A stretch of 15,827 nt of DNA from the NCBI GenBank assembly GCA_017538685.1, contig JAFYIK010000078.1:1-15827 (forward strand), given 5' to 3'. The position numbers and the translations under genes were made by a program. Under the pieces are notes generated by a model. The model was given only the letters and a program-made list of their open reading frames with translations, was not told the origin of the DNA and ran no database searches. The DNA is from Bacteroidales bacterium. Its GTDB lineage: Bacteria; Bacteroidota; Bacteroidia; Bacteroidales; UBA932. Of this stretch, positions 1 to 6,940 are shown piece by piece; the first letter of the stretch is position 1, and every line of letters starts with the position of its first letter.

Positions 1-503
1 ATGGGGACCTTACCCCTCGCGCGAATGTCCTGGTAGGCCGCGAGGAAGTCCTGCTGGAAGCGGTAGACGTTGTACTTCTCCCCCGCCGGCAGGATGTCGA
101 TGAGGTGATACGGCACGTCGCCGTATTCCTTCAGGTCCTTGCCCGTGCCTATGTCCATGCCTCGATATATCTGCCGAGAGTCGGCAGATATAATCTCGGC
201 CTCCATACGGGGGATGACACATCCCCCGATACCCCCTGCGGCCTTTTCGCCTTTCCGTATTTTGTCTTCGTCAAAATACCCGGCCCGGCCGGCGCTCTGA
301 TGAGCGCTTGTTACTTCTCTTCGATTCAACGAACTACTAACCTCCAACAGTTCGTGCGCCAGGCGGACGGCGTACTTCGTCTTTCCGGACGCCGTTGGCC
401 CGAGCACGCAGATGAGGTCGACATCCCCGCACGCATACGCCGCCGCCAGCGCGGGGATGTCTATCACCTCCGGCCTGGGCAATTCTGCGAATTCGGGTCT
501 CAT
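1..503 (-). CDS. miaA: tRNA dimethylallyltransferase MiaA, N-terminal part, with a 47-residue in-frame insertion
   Basis: MiaA transfers a dimethylallyl group to N6 of A37 in tRNAs that read codons starting with U. The frame is open for 167 codons and is cut by the window start, so the C-terminal half is missing. Visible motifs are the P-loop GPTASGKT (residues 35-42), the catalytic-strand motif [13 protein letters not shown] (103-115, with the conserved Asp at 108), MDIGTGKD (116-123) and [21 protein letters not shown] further on. The start at 503 is the only ATG before the P-loop. It gives about 30 residues ahead of the nucleotide-binding strand, longer than the usual few. Residues 55-101 are an insertion absent from canonical MiaA, where the P-loop helix runs within about 13 residues into the catalytic strand; here LAHELLE would join AEIISADS directly. 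The insertion is rich in Gly, Ser, Arg and Lys, as expected for an exposed loop. The gene diverges from smpB. Confidence 0.93.
   Translation of the reverse strand, partial: MRPEFAELPRPEVIDIPALAAAYACGDVDLICVLGPTASGKTKYAVRLAHELLEVSSSLNRREVTSAHQSAGRAGYFDEDKIRKGEKAAGGIGGCVIPRMEAEIISADSRQIYRGMDIGTGKDLKEYGDVPYHLIDILPAGEKYNVYRFQQDFLAAYQDIRARGKVP
166..192. repeat. Perfect 12-bp inverted repeat in the miaA catalytic motif
   Basis: The arms TATATCTGCCGA (166-177) and TCGGCAGATATA (181-192) are separated by three bases. The repeat lies in the codons for ISADSRQIY, eight bases beyond the direct repeat of the insertion. Codons for SADSRQ tend to be partly self-complementary (TCTGCCG against CGGCAGA), so part of the symmetry follows from protein sequence. 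The extension to 12 bp is more than the protein requires. Confidence 0.6.
200..205. repeat. Direct repeat copy 1 (CCTCCA), putative target-site duplication
   Basis: CCTCCA here is matched by an identical copy at 341-346. The flanking bases differ on both sides, so the repeat is exactly 6 bp. The start-to-start distance is 141 bp, a multiple of three. Confidence 0.55.
206..340 (-). mobile_element. Palindrome-rich small insertion element within miaA
   Basis: This 135-bp segment lies between direct repeats of CCTCCA (200-205 and 341-346; TGGAGG in the coding sense). Segment plus one repeat is 141 bp, exactly 47 codons, without a stop in the miaA frame. Deleting it joins the codons for LAHELLE to AEIISADS and restores a standard MiaA. 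The segment contains three perfect inverted repeats: arms 208-216/220-228 (9 bp, loop 3), 257-264/272-279 (8 bp, loop 7) and 292-297/302-307 (6 bp, loop 4). A fourth (329-335/349-355, 7 bp) straddles its edge. Its codons include AGT, CGA, AGA, GTA and ACA, which are less GC-rich than those around it. No terminal inverted repeats or ORF of its own are seen. The form is that of a non-autonomous, in-frame palindromic element with a 6-bp target duplication. The family is unknown to me; orientation is given relative to miaA. Confidence 0.7.
341..346. repeat. Direct repeat copy 2 (CCTCCA), putative target-site duplication
   Basis: This is the partner of the copy at 200-205. In the miaA sense it encodes the end of LLE and the first bases of the insertion. 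Joining at the repeat gives an uninterrupted canonical MiaA. Confidence 0.55.
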
Positions 504-507
504 ACTC

Positions 508-536
508 GCAAAGTTAGACAATTTTGCTAACTTTGC
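508..536. promoter_or_regulatory. Symmetric divergent promoter between miaA and smpB
   Basis: GCAAAGTTAG (508-517) and CTAACTTTGC (527-536) form a perfect 10-bp inverted repeat around a 9-bp centre. Each arm contains a Bacteroidetes -7 box of the form TAnnTTTG: TAACTTTG at 528-535 on plus facing smpB, and the same on minus at 516-509 facing miaA. The plus box ends 8 nt before the smpB ATG and the minus box 5 nt before the miaA ATG, so both transcripts should have almost no leader. No TTG is found 19 bp upstream of either box, so the -33 elements are weak or absent. The palindrome could also serve as an operator. Confidence 0.55.
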
Positions 537-543
537 CGCCGGT

Positions 544-993
544 ATGGCAAAGGCGAAGAGCAAAATACAGATCACCAACAGGCGCGCGGGCTTCGACTAC
601 GAGTTTCTCGAGCAGTACGACGCGGGGATAGTGCTGGTGGGCACGGAGATCAAGTCGCTCCGCGCCGGGAAGGCGTCGCTCCAGGACGCCTACTGCTACT
701 TCGCTAACGGTGAGCTCTACGTCCGCGGGATGAACATCGCCGCGTACTTCTGGGCGTCCTGGGGCGGCCACGACCCGGTGCGCGACCGCAAGCTCCTGCT
801 CACCAAACGCGAGCTGCGCCACCTCTCTCAGGAGGTCAAGACCAAGGGCCTGACCATAGTCGCCGTGCGCGCCTTCATAAACGAAAACGGCTACGCCAAG
901 CTCCACATCGCCCTCGCGAAGGGTAAGAAGGAATACGACAAACGCGCCACCATACGCGAAAAGGACGTCCGCCGCGAACTCGAACGCTCATAA
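544..993 (+). CDS. smpB: SsrA-binding protein SmpB
   Basis: SmpB binds the tRNA-like domain of tmRNA and delivers it to ribosomes stalled on broken messages, so that nascent chains are tagged and the ribosome is released. The product has 149 residues, the usual length. Family motifs run in order: [10 protein letters not shown] near the N-terminus, [19 protein letters not shown], the [11 protein letters not shown] segment, then [30 protein letters not shown] and a basic tail ending RRELERS. The ATG at 544 was chosen because it gives the normal MAKAKSKI N-terminus. An upstream in-frame ATG at 412 would add 44 residues that overlap miaA and resemble no SmpB. The gene is transcribed away from miaA, and the -7 box at 528-535 suggests a near-leaderless message. 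Confidence 0.97.
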   Translation: MAKAKSKIQITNRRAGFDYEFLEQYDAGIVLVGTEIKSLRAGKASLQDAYCYFANGELYVRGMNIAAYFWASWGGHDPVRDRKLLLTKRELRHLSQEVKTKGLTIVAVRAFINENGYAKLHIALAKGKKEYDKRATIREKDVRRELERS

Positions 994-1043
994 ACACTCA
1001 ATTATTGTCTCCCGGTGACGCATTTCGGGATTATGTGTGTTGA

Positions 1044-1051
1044 TATATATG
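1044..1051 (+). promoter_or_regulatory. Weak candidate -7 box for the 206-aa secreted protein gene
   Basis: TATATATG differs from TAnnTTTG at one position and lies 20 nt before the ATG at 1072. A T-rich triplet sits near the expected -33 position, but there is no clean TTG. The 78-bp gap 994-1071 contains nothing else convincing. Confidence 0.25.
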
Positions 1052-1071
1052 GACTAGAATCAATCTGAGTT

Positions 1072-1692
1072 ATGAAAAAGATAATTGTTATCCTTCTCGT
1101 GTGTTTGACGGCAGTCTCGATGAATGCCCAGAGCAAATTCATCAGGTCCTTTGAACTGGCGGCAGGTTGCGGATTCAGCGGCGGCCCTATCCCGACAGTA
1201 TATCCAGAGTATGTCTTCAACTATGATTTGGGGCACGGGCTAACCGTGGGCGCAGGGCTTGGCCTTCAGTTTGCCCGCAACCTCGATTCGGACTACACTA
1301 ATGATAAGGGCAACTCAAAACAGTATTTTCCAGAATTTTCTTTTCCCGCATTCCTTCGCTTCGGTTACACTGAGAACAATCTCTTCACCCGCCTGGATGT
1401 CGGTTATGCACTTATCAGCTTCGTCATTGACGAAAACTATGTGCCATATCCGTGGGGCTCATACAGAGGCTTTTTCTTCGAGCCGCAGGTCGGCTATAAA
1501 CTCGGCGAAAAACGTGCTCTTGCCCTCGGAATCCTTATGCACCAGAACAGCTTCGTGATGGCGCAAGTATTCACCGAAACAAACGCAGACTCCGGATCTC
1601 CCGTCACCCACACATATTCCAGGACTATCAGAGGCCTCGTTCCCGCAATCACCCTCCGCTACATCCGCACCTTCGAAAAGCGCAAGAAGTAA
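1072..1692 (+). CDS. Secreted outer-membrane beta-barrel-like protein
   Basis: The product has 206 residues. Residues 1-19 form a Sec signal peptide (MKK, hydrophobic core, cleavage likely after MNA before QSKF); there is no lipobox Cys. The mature part alternates short hydrophobic/aromatic strands with polar, Gly-rich turns: FELAAGCGFSGG, HGLTVGAGLGLQFARN, FPAFLRFGYTENNLFTRLDVGYALISF, FFFEPQVGYKLGEKRALALGILMH and a last strand LVPAITLRYIRTFE. This pattern is typical of small 8- to 10-strand outer-membrane barrels in Bacteroidetes (OmpW/OMP_b-brl-like). It ends in a basic tail (KRKK) rather than the terminal Phe favoured by BamA substrates. I cannot assign a specific function. The gene stands alone downstream of smpB and converges with the lipoprotein operon, with 13 bp between the stop codons. 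Confidence 0.75.
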   Translation: MKKIIVILLVCLTAVSMNAQSKFIRSFELAAGCGFSGGPIPTVYPEYVFNYDLGHGLTVGAGLGLQFARNLDSDYTNDKGNSKQYFPEFSFPAFLRFGYTENNLFTRLDVGYALISFVIDENYVPYPWGSYRGFFFEPQVGYKLGEKRALALGILMHQNSFVMAQVFTETNADSGSPVTHTYSRTIRGLVPAITLRYIRTFEKRKK

Positions 1693-1705
1693 TCCTATCC
1701 GGATT
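1691..1705. terminator. Possible bidirectional hairpin between convergent genes
   Basis: AATCC (1691-1695) and GGATT (1701-1705) can pair around a 5-nt loop, and AGTA/TACT can extend the stem past a 2-nt bulge. It overlaps the stop of the plus-strand gene and lies just before that of the minus-strand gene. There is no T-tract on either side, so this is weak. Confidence 0.2.
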
Positions 1706-4700
1706 CTACTCCAGTTCGGACAAATCCGACGGGTACCAGGTCACGGCGTAAACGGCAGTGTGGTCACCGATAATGTAGAGACCGCCATTGGGTTTACCGT
1801 TGCTGCCGAGTCCGCGCAGATGCTCCAGACGTTCTTCGGTCAGGACGGCGTAAAGCACCGTCATTCCCGGATCAGGATATGTGCGGAACAGATAATCGTG
1901 AGCGCCTTCGGAATCGATGGTGAAGCCGGCTATCAGATGGCTTTCGTAGTTCCAGTCGCAGCCGAAGTAAATCACCAGATAGCCCTTGGAAACGGTATTC
2001 CAGTCGATACGGCCATTTGCCAGGTCGGTCATTGCGATCGATCCGCCGTCCTGCGTGACAAGCTGATGCTTGCCCTGCCACAGCACGACCTCTTCAGGAT
2101 CGAAATCCAGCACGGGCACTTCCACGCCCGGCTCGGTCGGTTCCTGGGTGATGGTCAGCACCTTCGTCTGGCGGCCTTCGTCGTAGGTGAAGGTGACGTG
2201 ACCCGTGCGCGTGTACCCGGTGTTGTTGGCCTCCACTCCGAGCCAGGCGAGCTCCGGATCATCATCGTCCATCTCCACCTCGATCCAAGGATCGGTCTTG
2301 ACCGTCCAGTCGCAGTTGGTGCGGATATGGAAGGTGCCGACTCCGCCCTTTGCAGGCATCGAGAACGAAGTCTGGATGTCCAGCTCGAACGAAGCCACAT
2401 AATCCTTGACCACGTCGTTGAGCCTGTAGAGCCAGGGAGCGCGGGTGTACTTGCTGATCCTTGAACCGGGCGCGCCGATCGGGCAGCAGCTCACCACCAC
2501 GGTGTCGCCCACCGCGATGTCGATGTCGCCTTCGGCAAACGCCTGCGCGCCGAGGTAGTACGGGCCGGAGAGCTCCATATCGAAGGCCGAGGCCCTGTCG
2601 TCGGAGACATAGAAGACCGCCTTGCCGCTGCTGTACGGCCTGGCCACGCCGGTCACGACGCCCTTCACGTAGAGCTGCGCCTTGCTGGCCATACCCTCCG
2701 GCAGGAGGTTGGCGATGGTAACCGCAGCCGCGACGTTGTAGGGATCTTCCCTCGTGCCCTGTCCGGTGAGCTCGGGATCCACGGGAACGTAGGACTCGGT
2801 GCCGTTGAGCTCGGCCAGGTAGGTCTTTCCGGGCACGGTGTGGCGGTAGCTGCCTTCGTTGACCATAGCGCCGTAGACGACCACTTCGTCCGCGAAGTAC
2901 AGCGAATAGCAGCCGATAGTCCACTCTTCGTCGTCCAGGTAATGCGTGCCGAGCACGTCGATGCTGCTGCCGAAGCCGCGCGAGCTGGTGGAGAGCACGA
3001 ACGAAGCGCATCCCGTCTTCAGCGAGAACTGCGAGATCACGGATAGCACACGGCCCTTGATGTAGACACGGTCGATGCTTTCCACGCCTATTTCCAGATT
3101 GCCGGCGGCCAGCCAGGCGCCCACGACGTCGAACGGTTCGAACATAGTTCCACTTCCGTGGTCAGGCGCTTCCCCGACAGGAGCGAGCTCGCTCTGGGTC
3201 AGCAGGTGGCAGCGCTCGTCCGCCGAATAACCGGTATACCAGCCCTGAACTTCCACCTCGCCGTCGCCGTAGACAAACAGCTCTTCGGCCAGGACCGCGG
3301 GGACTTTGTAGGCCGTGCCCGCAGGCGAAGTAACGTAGTAGCGGTCGTTGCCGTCGAACACCACTCCGAGCGTTCCGCGCACCGTCACCGGCACTGCGGA
3401 CTTGGAGTAGACAGAAGTCATAGCAATATCGGAAACATCCGTGTACTCAATCTCCGGGAGCACGCTGTCTTCGAGCTTCTTGTATGTGGCATCCTTCAGG
3501 ATCCTCTGCCCGTCCACGGTCGAGGACACGCCTGACACGGTCACCACGGAACCGGCAGTGAGGCCGGCGGCCATAGCTTCGGACAGGATCACCCTGAGAC
3601 CGTCCTTGCCATTGTCCGAGAGCACGAAGCCGTCGGAAGCGAGGCTGCAGACAGTCGAGCGGCTCACCGTCACCTCAACGCCGTCCGGGATGCGGCGCAG
3701 CACATCTTCGACAGTGGCGTTGCCGTCGTCCAGCAGCGTGAACAGAATAGTGTTGTCCTTCGCATTCAAGGTGATGGAGTAGAAGCCGCTTTCACTGACA
3801 ATCACTCCGGGCATTTCCGTCACCACGAACTTGTACGGCTCACCAGGAACCATAGGCACGCCGTCCACGCCGCCGTAGACGGTAGCGCTTCCGTTCCTGA
3901 CACTAACCACGCGCATATCCGTGCCGGGCTTGATGAAGAGCCTGTCTATGCCGTAAGTGAGGCCGGGGCCTATGTAATAGAAATCGTGGATGACCTGTTC
4001 CGGAATATCGGTCACGTCGTAGAGATACCACTTCTCGTTCGGCACCAGGCAGATGGTCTTCTCCCTGCTGTCGAACATAAACTGGTATGAGCCGCCTTCT
4101 TCCAACACGAGGCCGCATCCGCCCATCACGAGCGGGACCACGTCGCCGGGAAGTATCTTCACGTCCACCGTGCCGTCTTCCGGCCACTCCGCGCCGAGCA
4201 GTTCGGCGTATTCCGTGTGGCCGTCCATAGTCACATAGAACTCGGCATTGTCCGGGAGCTCCTCGCCGGGAGCGAGGCAATACATATCGGAAACCTCGCT
4301 GACCCTGGTCATTGCGCTGACGTAATTCATCCAAGTGCGGAAGATGCCCCAGGTCTGCTGATATGGTTCGAGGAACGCGTCGTCGGAAAGCCAGTCGAAG
4401 ATGCGGAGCGAGAACTCGATGTCCAGCACGCCGTCTTCGCGGACAGAAACCCTTGCAAAGTAACGGCACCCGGCCTCGAAGGAGTAGTCTTCCTTCAGGC
4501 CCGCAGTTCTGGTGGTGCCGTCTTCGCAGGTCATAGTCAGGGTAGGATTGACCTTCTGCGGAGGCAGAATGACCGACCACAATTCGCCGCCTTCATCGTC
4601 TTGCACCCGGCCGGCTTTCACCGAACCGGGGTTGGAAACGGTGCCTGAAGCGAGGTCCATAGTCAGGGCGATGCCGTCAACGGAGATCGAGCGCACCTTG

Positions 4701-5209
4701 GCCGCAAGCGCCTTCGACAGCTCGAAGTCGAGCCGCGCGAAGCGGTGAGACATAACCACGGAGACACTGTCGAAAGCAGGTATCAGGGTGCTTTCGGACA
4801 TCTGGAAATCGGATGCGCGGTAATTCTCTTCCGTAGACTGGTCTTGCTGCACTGACACTGAACTGTTGTCGATGAAGTTCAGCCCTTCCACGTAAGGATG
4901 GGTCGCGAAGAATGCCGTGGGCTCAGTCTGATCCTTCAGCCAGTGGATAGGGGCCCTGGAACTAAGTATTCCATTGTTAACCGTGTAGAGCGCGTTGGTC
5001 ACGTCAAGCGGTTCTTCGGCGAAGATGCCGAAGGTGTCGCCGTCCGCAAAGCCCCACGCCGAAGCTGATTTCGTCTCGAACTGGGCGCCGCTTATGCGGA
5101 AGCGGACTTCGAGCGGACTGCCGGCGGAAACTCCGGCCTCCTTTTCCATAACGGAGGAGCAGGATGCGGCAAGAAGTGCCGCGGAAATCACCAATAATAT
5201 CTTTTTCAT
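1706..5209 (-). CDS. Large multidomain lipoprotein: fimbrillin-like, OB-like modules and BACON
   Basis: The product has 1167 residues. A lipoprotein signal peptide ends in LAASC with Cys17 as the lipidated residue. Residues about 30-285 resemble the Mfa/FimA fimbrillin family, with DGDTFGIFA, ATHPY, QDQSTEENYRASDFQMSES, MSHRFARLDFEL and LWSVILPPQ. Residues about 315-495 look like SusE/SusF-type or late Ig-like beta modules, with repeated FYVTMDG and YSITLNAKDNTILF patterns. From about 495 to 930 come several OB-like segments, each with a VxVxGxV strand; the last begins GTREDPYNVAAAV and contains AQLYVKGVVTGVA. Residues 945-1022 form a BACON domain (GGVGTFHIRTNCDWTV, VLTITQEP). The last 135 residues are unassigned. 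It is probably a surface adhesin or glycan-binding protein. It is the last gene of the series, 12 bp after its upstream neighbour. Charge near the lipid Cys is weaker than in the other two lipoproteins (CSSVMEKE). Confidence 0.85.
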   Translation of the reverse strand: MKKILLVISAALLAASCSSVMEKEAGVSAGSPLEVRFRISGAQFETKSASAWGFADGDTFGIFAEEPLDVTNALYTVNNGILSSRAPIHWLKDQTEPTAFFATHPYVEGLNFIDNSSVSVQQDQSTEENYRASDFQMSESTLIPAFDSVSVVMSHRFARLDFELSKALAAKVRSISVDGIALTMDLASGTVSNPGSVKAGRVQDDEGGELWSVILPPQKVNPTLTMTCEDGTTRTAGLKEDYSFEAGCRYFARVSVREDGVLDIEFSLRIFDWLSDDAFLEPYQQTWGIFRTWMNYVSAMTRVSEVSDMYCLAPGEELPDNAEFYVTMDGHTEYAELLGAEWPEDGTVDVKILPGDVVPLVMGGCGLVLEEGGSYQFMFDSREKTICLVPNEKWYLYDVTDIPEQVIHDFYYIGPGLTYGIDRLFIKPGTDMRVVSVRNGSATVYGGVDGVPMVPGEPYKFVVTEMPGVIVSESGFYSITLNAKDNTILFTLLDDGNATVEDVLRRIPDGVEVTVSRSTVCSLASDGFVLSDNGKDGLRVILSEAMAAGLTAGSVVTVSGVSSTVDGQRILKDATYKKLEDSVLPEIEYTDVSDIAMTSVYSKSAVPVTVRGTLGVVFDGNDRYYVTSPAGTAYKVPAVLAEELFVYGDGEVEVQGWYTGYSADERCHLLTQSELAPVGEAPDHGSGTMFEPFDVVGAWLAAGNLEIGVESIDRVYIKGRVLSVISQFSLKTGCASFVLSTSSRGFGSSIDVLGTHYLDDEEWTIGCYSLYFADEVVVYGAMVNEGSYRHTVPGKTYLAELNGTESYVPVDPELTGQGTREDPYNVAAAVTIANLLPEGMASKAQLYVKGVVTGVARPYSSGKAVFYVSDDRASAFDMELSGPYYLGAQAFAEGDIDIAVGDTVVVSCCPIGAPGSRISKYTRAPWLYRLNDVVKDYVASFELDIQTSFSMPAKGGVGTFHIRTNCDWTVKTDPWIEVEMDDDDPELAWLGVEANNTGYTRTGHVTFTYDEGRQTKVLTITQEPTEPGVEVPVLDFDPEEVVLWQGKHQLVTQDGGSIAMTDLANGRIDWNTVSKGYLVIYFGCDWNYESHLIAGFTIDSEGAHDYLFRTYPDPGMTVLYAVLTEERLEHLRGLGSNGKPNGGLYIIGDHTAVYAVTWYPSDLSELE

Positions 5210-5221
5210 ATCCTGAGCCTC

Positions 5222-6940
5222 CTATTCTTCAACGCGTTTATTCCAGGTCTGTGGGAAGTAGAGCGGGCCCCAGTAAGCGCCCGCGATCCTGCCCTTGTAA
5301 GTTCCTTCCGTCTGCACGACTCCGACCAGGCTGGAGTACGAGACCACCAGGTCGCAGAAGCGCCCGCCACGAAGGAGTATGGACGATCCGTCTTCGGAAA
5401 TCTTTCCGTAGAAAGCGACCGAATTAGGATAGGAATCATCCAGGAGAGCTCCGGCCACCACCCCGTCCGGAGTGAGATAGACCGAATACACATAGGAGTA
5501 GAGCAGCAGATCGCTTAAAGTGCCTTCGCCGGCCTTCTGGTAGTAGACCTCGAAGCCTCCGGAAGCGCGGTCGAACCGGGCCTTCACCGGATAACCGTCT
5601 ATGTTGATCAGATAACCTCCGGCATTGTCCGAGGTGATCTCTATCTGCAGAAGCTGGGATTCATCGGCGTAATCCCACATACCGAGATACTTGTCGTAGT
5701 AAGCGGCGTAAGTGCCGGCGGAATAGCTTTCCTTCAATTCCACGACCAGGGTGGTGTCCGCGAGGTCGAAGGTGACGGAGTAGCGCCCGGCATCCGAGAG
5801 CCGCAGGCCGAAACCTTCGGGCTCCATCTTCACTTCGTGTTTGCTTGAGGCGCCCGTGAAATTCAGGGTCGGTTTCTCCTCTGACGAGCCGACGTATGAA
5901 TCCCACCTGCGGTCGTGGCGGAGGATGAATTCGCCTCCGGCGTAGTCGAAATCGAGCGTGAACACGCCTTCGTCCGCCTTAAGGAAGCGGAACTCCTTGT
6001 TCTCGTTAGGGATGAAGAGTGTCCACATCCCCTCGCCGTCGGGGGCGCCCACGTTCTCGCCGAACTGCTCGTCGTTGTCGGGAGTCCAGGCGGACACGTC
6101 CACGAGGATGTCCGAAGCCGGGATATCGCCGGTGAGGTCAACGGAGCCGGAGTACTGGTGCCCGGCTTCCATATAGTTACGCTTGAGCGAACCGCTGACG
6201 CTGTAGTTCACAGTCTTGCCGGTCGATGTGGTGATAACCACTTTGTAGCTCATATTCTGCGCAGGAAGAATGGCGTTCCAGGTCGAAAGGCGGTAGTCTT
6301 CCTGCCAGTCTTCGGATATCTTGCCCATACGGACAGTTCCCCGTTTGCCCACCGCCGTGACGGCGGCGTGCAGGTCCAGCCCGACGTGCGCCTTGCCGTA
6401 GACGTCCGCGATGAAAACGTCTTCCACGTTGTCCTCGAAGGCCGCCAGCACTTTCAGCTCGAAGCGGCAGAGTTTGTGGATGAAGTTAAGCGGAACGGTT
6501 TCGTAGTCGGGGTAGGCCGGAGTCTCGGCCATCATAAGGTCGGAAGCGGCATACAGGTCCGGAGTGCTCTGATCGGCATTGACCGAGAAAATGTTCTGGT
6601 CAGAGTCGATATCCCACTCCGCACGATAGGGGTAGACCGCGAGGAACGGGACGGCGGTCGAAGCGGCGATGCCTTCAGGCCAGCACACGTCGTGTTCGGG
6701 AATCAGCTGCCCGCGGCCGTAAGTCATCTTCACGTTGTAGTCGTCGATAGGCGAGCCGGCGAAAAGTGACACCGTGTCGCCTTTGTCGAAGGATGTGCCC
6801 GTCACCTTGGTAGTGAAGCGCTCCAGGTTGGTCGTGAAGCGTATGGCCTTCGAAGCCTGTGCGCCCTCGTCATTGACGGAGCAGGCGCCCGCCGTCATCA
6901 CGGCGACAAGCGCCATAAGCAGATTCTTAAAGTGTCTCAT
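5222..6940 (-). CDS. Fimbrillin-family lipoprotein with C-terminal beta modules
   Basis: The product has 572 residues. The signal peptide ends in TAGAC with Cys20 as the lipid site, followed by SVNDEG. Residues about 30-285 carry fimbrillin (Mfa/FimA-like) features: FDKGDTVSLFAGSP, FLAVYPYRAEW, VNADQSTPDLYAASDLMMAE, LNFIHKLCRFELKV and TWNAILPAQNM. Residues 295-405 form a SusE/F-like module (FRFLKADEGVFTLDFDY, AGRYSVTFDLADTTLVVEL). Residues 405-572 are a further beta-rich domain that begins YLGMWDYADESQ and ends with Trp- and Tyr-rich strands; I do not recognise it. The start overlaps the end of the upstream lipoprotein gene by 14 bp, so translation is probably coupled. An anchored, surface-exposed fimbrillin-like or glycan-binding role is an inference. 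True pilus subunits are usually shorter, which favours an accessory, tip or stand-alone adhesin. Confidence 0.83.
   Translation of the reverse strand: MRHFKNLLMALVAVMTAGACSVNDEGAQASKAIRFTTNLERFTTKVTGTSFDKGDTVSLFAGSPIDDYNVKMTYGRGQLIPEHDVCWPEGIAASTAVPFLAVYPYRAEWDIDSDQNIFSVNADQSTPDLYAASDLMMAETPAYPDYETVPLNFIHKLCRFELKVLAAFEDNVEDVFIADVYGKAHVGLDLHAAVTAVGKRGTVRMGKISEDWQEDYRLSTWNAILPAQNMSYKVVITTSTGKTVNYSVSGSLKRNYMEAGHQYSGSVDLTGDIPASDILVDVSAWTPDNDEQFGENVGAPDGEGMWTLFIPNENKEFRFLKADEGVFTLDFDYAGGEFILRHDRRWDSYVGSSEEKPTLNFTGASSKHEVKMEPEGFGLRLSDAGRYSVTFDLADTTLVVELKESYSAGTYAAYYDKYLGMWDYADESQLLQIEITSDNAGGYLINIDGYPVKARFDRASGGFEVYYQKAGEGTLSDLLLYSYVYSVYLTPDGVVAGALLDDSYPNSVAFYGKISEDGSSILLRGGRFCDLVVSYSSLVGVVQTEGTYKGRIAGAYWGPLYFPQTWNKRVEE

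Noticed and set aside
206..340. Intein or self-splicing intron as explanation for the miaA insertion
   Set aside because: At 45-47 residues it is far too short for an intein and has no splicing residues. It stays in frame without stops and lacks group I or II intron hallmarks.
105..530. Plus-strand open frame of 141 codons opposite miaA
   Set aside because: It is antisense to a frame with clear MiaA motifs and shows no recognisable protein features.
412..543. Upstream extension of smpB to the ATG at 412
   Set aside because: The extra 44 residues overlap the opposite-strand miaA start, cross the promoter palindrome and do not resemble any SmpB N-terminus.
1010..1031. Terminator hairpin after smpB
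   Set aside because: TCCCG and CGGGA can pair across an 11-nt loop, but the stem is only 5 bp and no T-tract follows.
5915..6769. Long plus-strand open frame (284 codons) opposite the 572-aa lipoprotein
   Set aside because: It is a GC-rich antisense shadow with a Val/His/Arg-biased composition and no motifs; the minus frame has a signal peptide and fimbrillin features.
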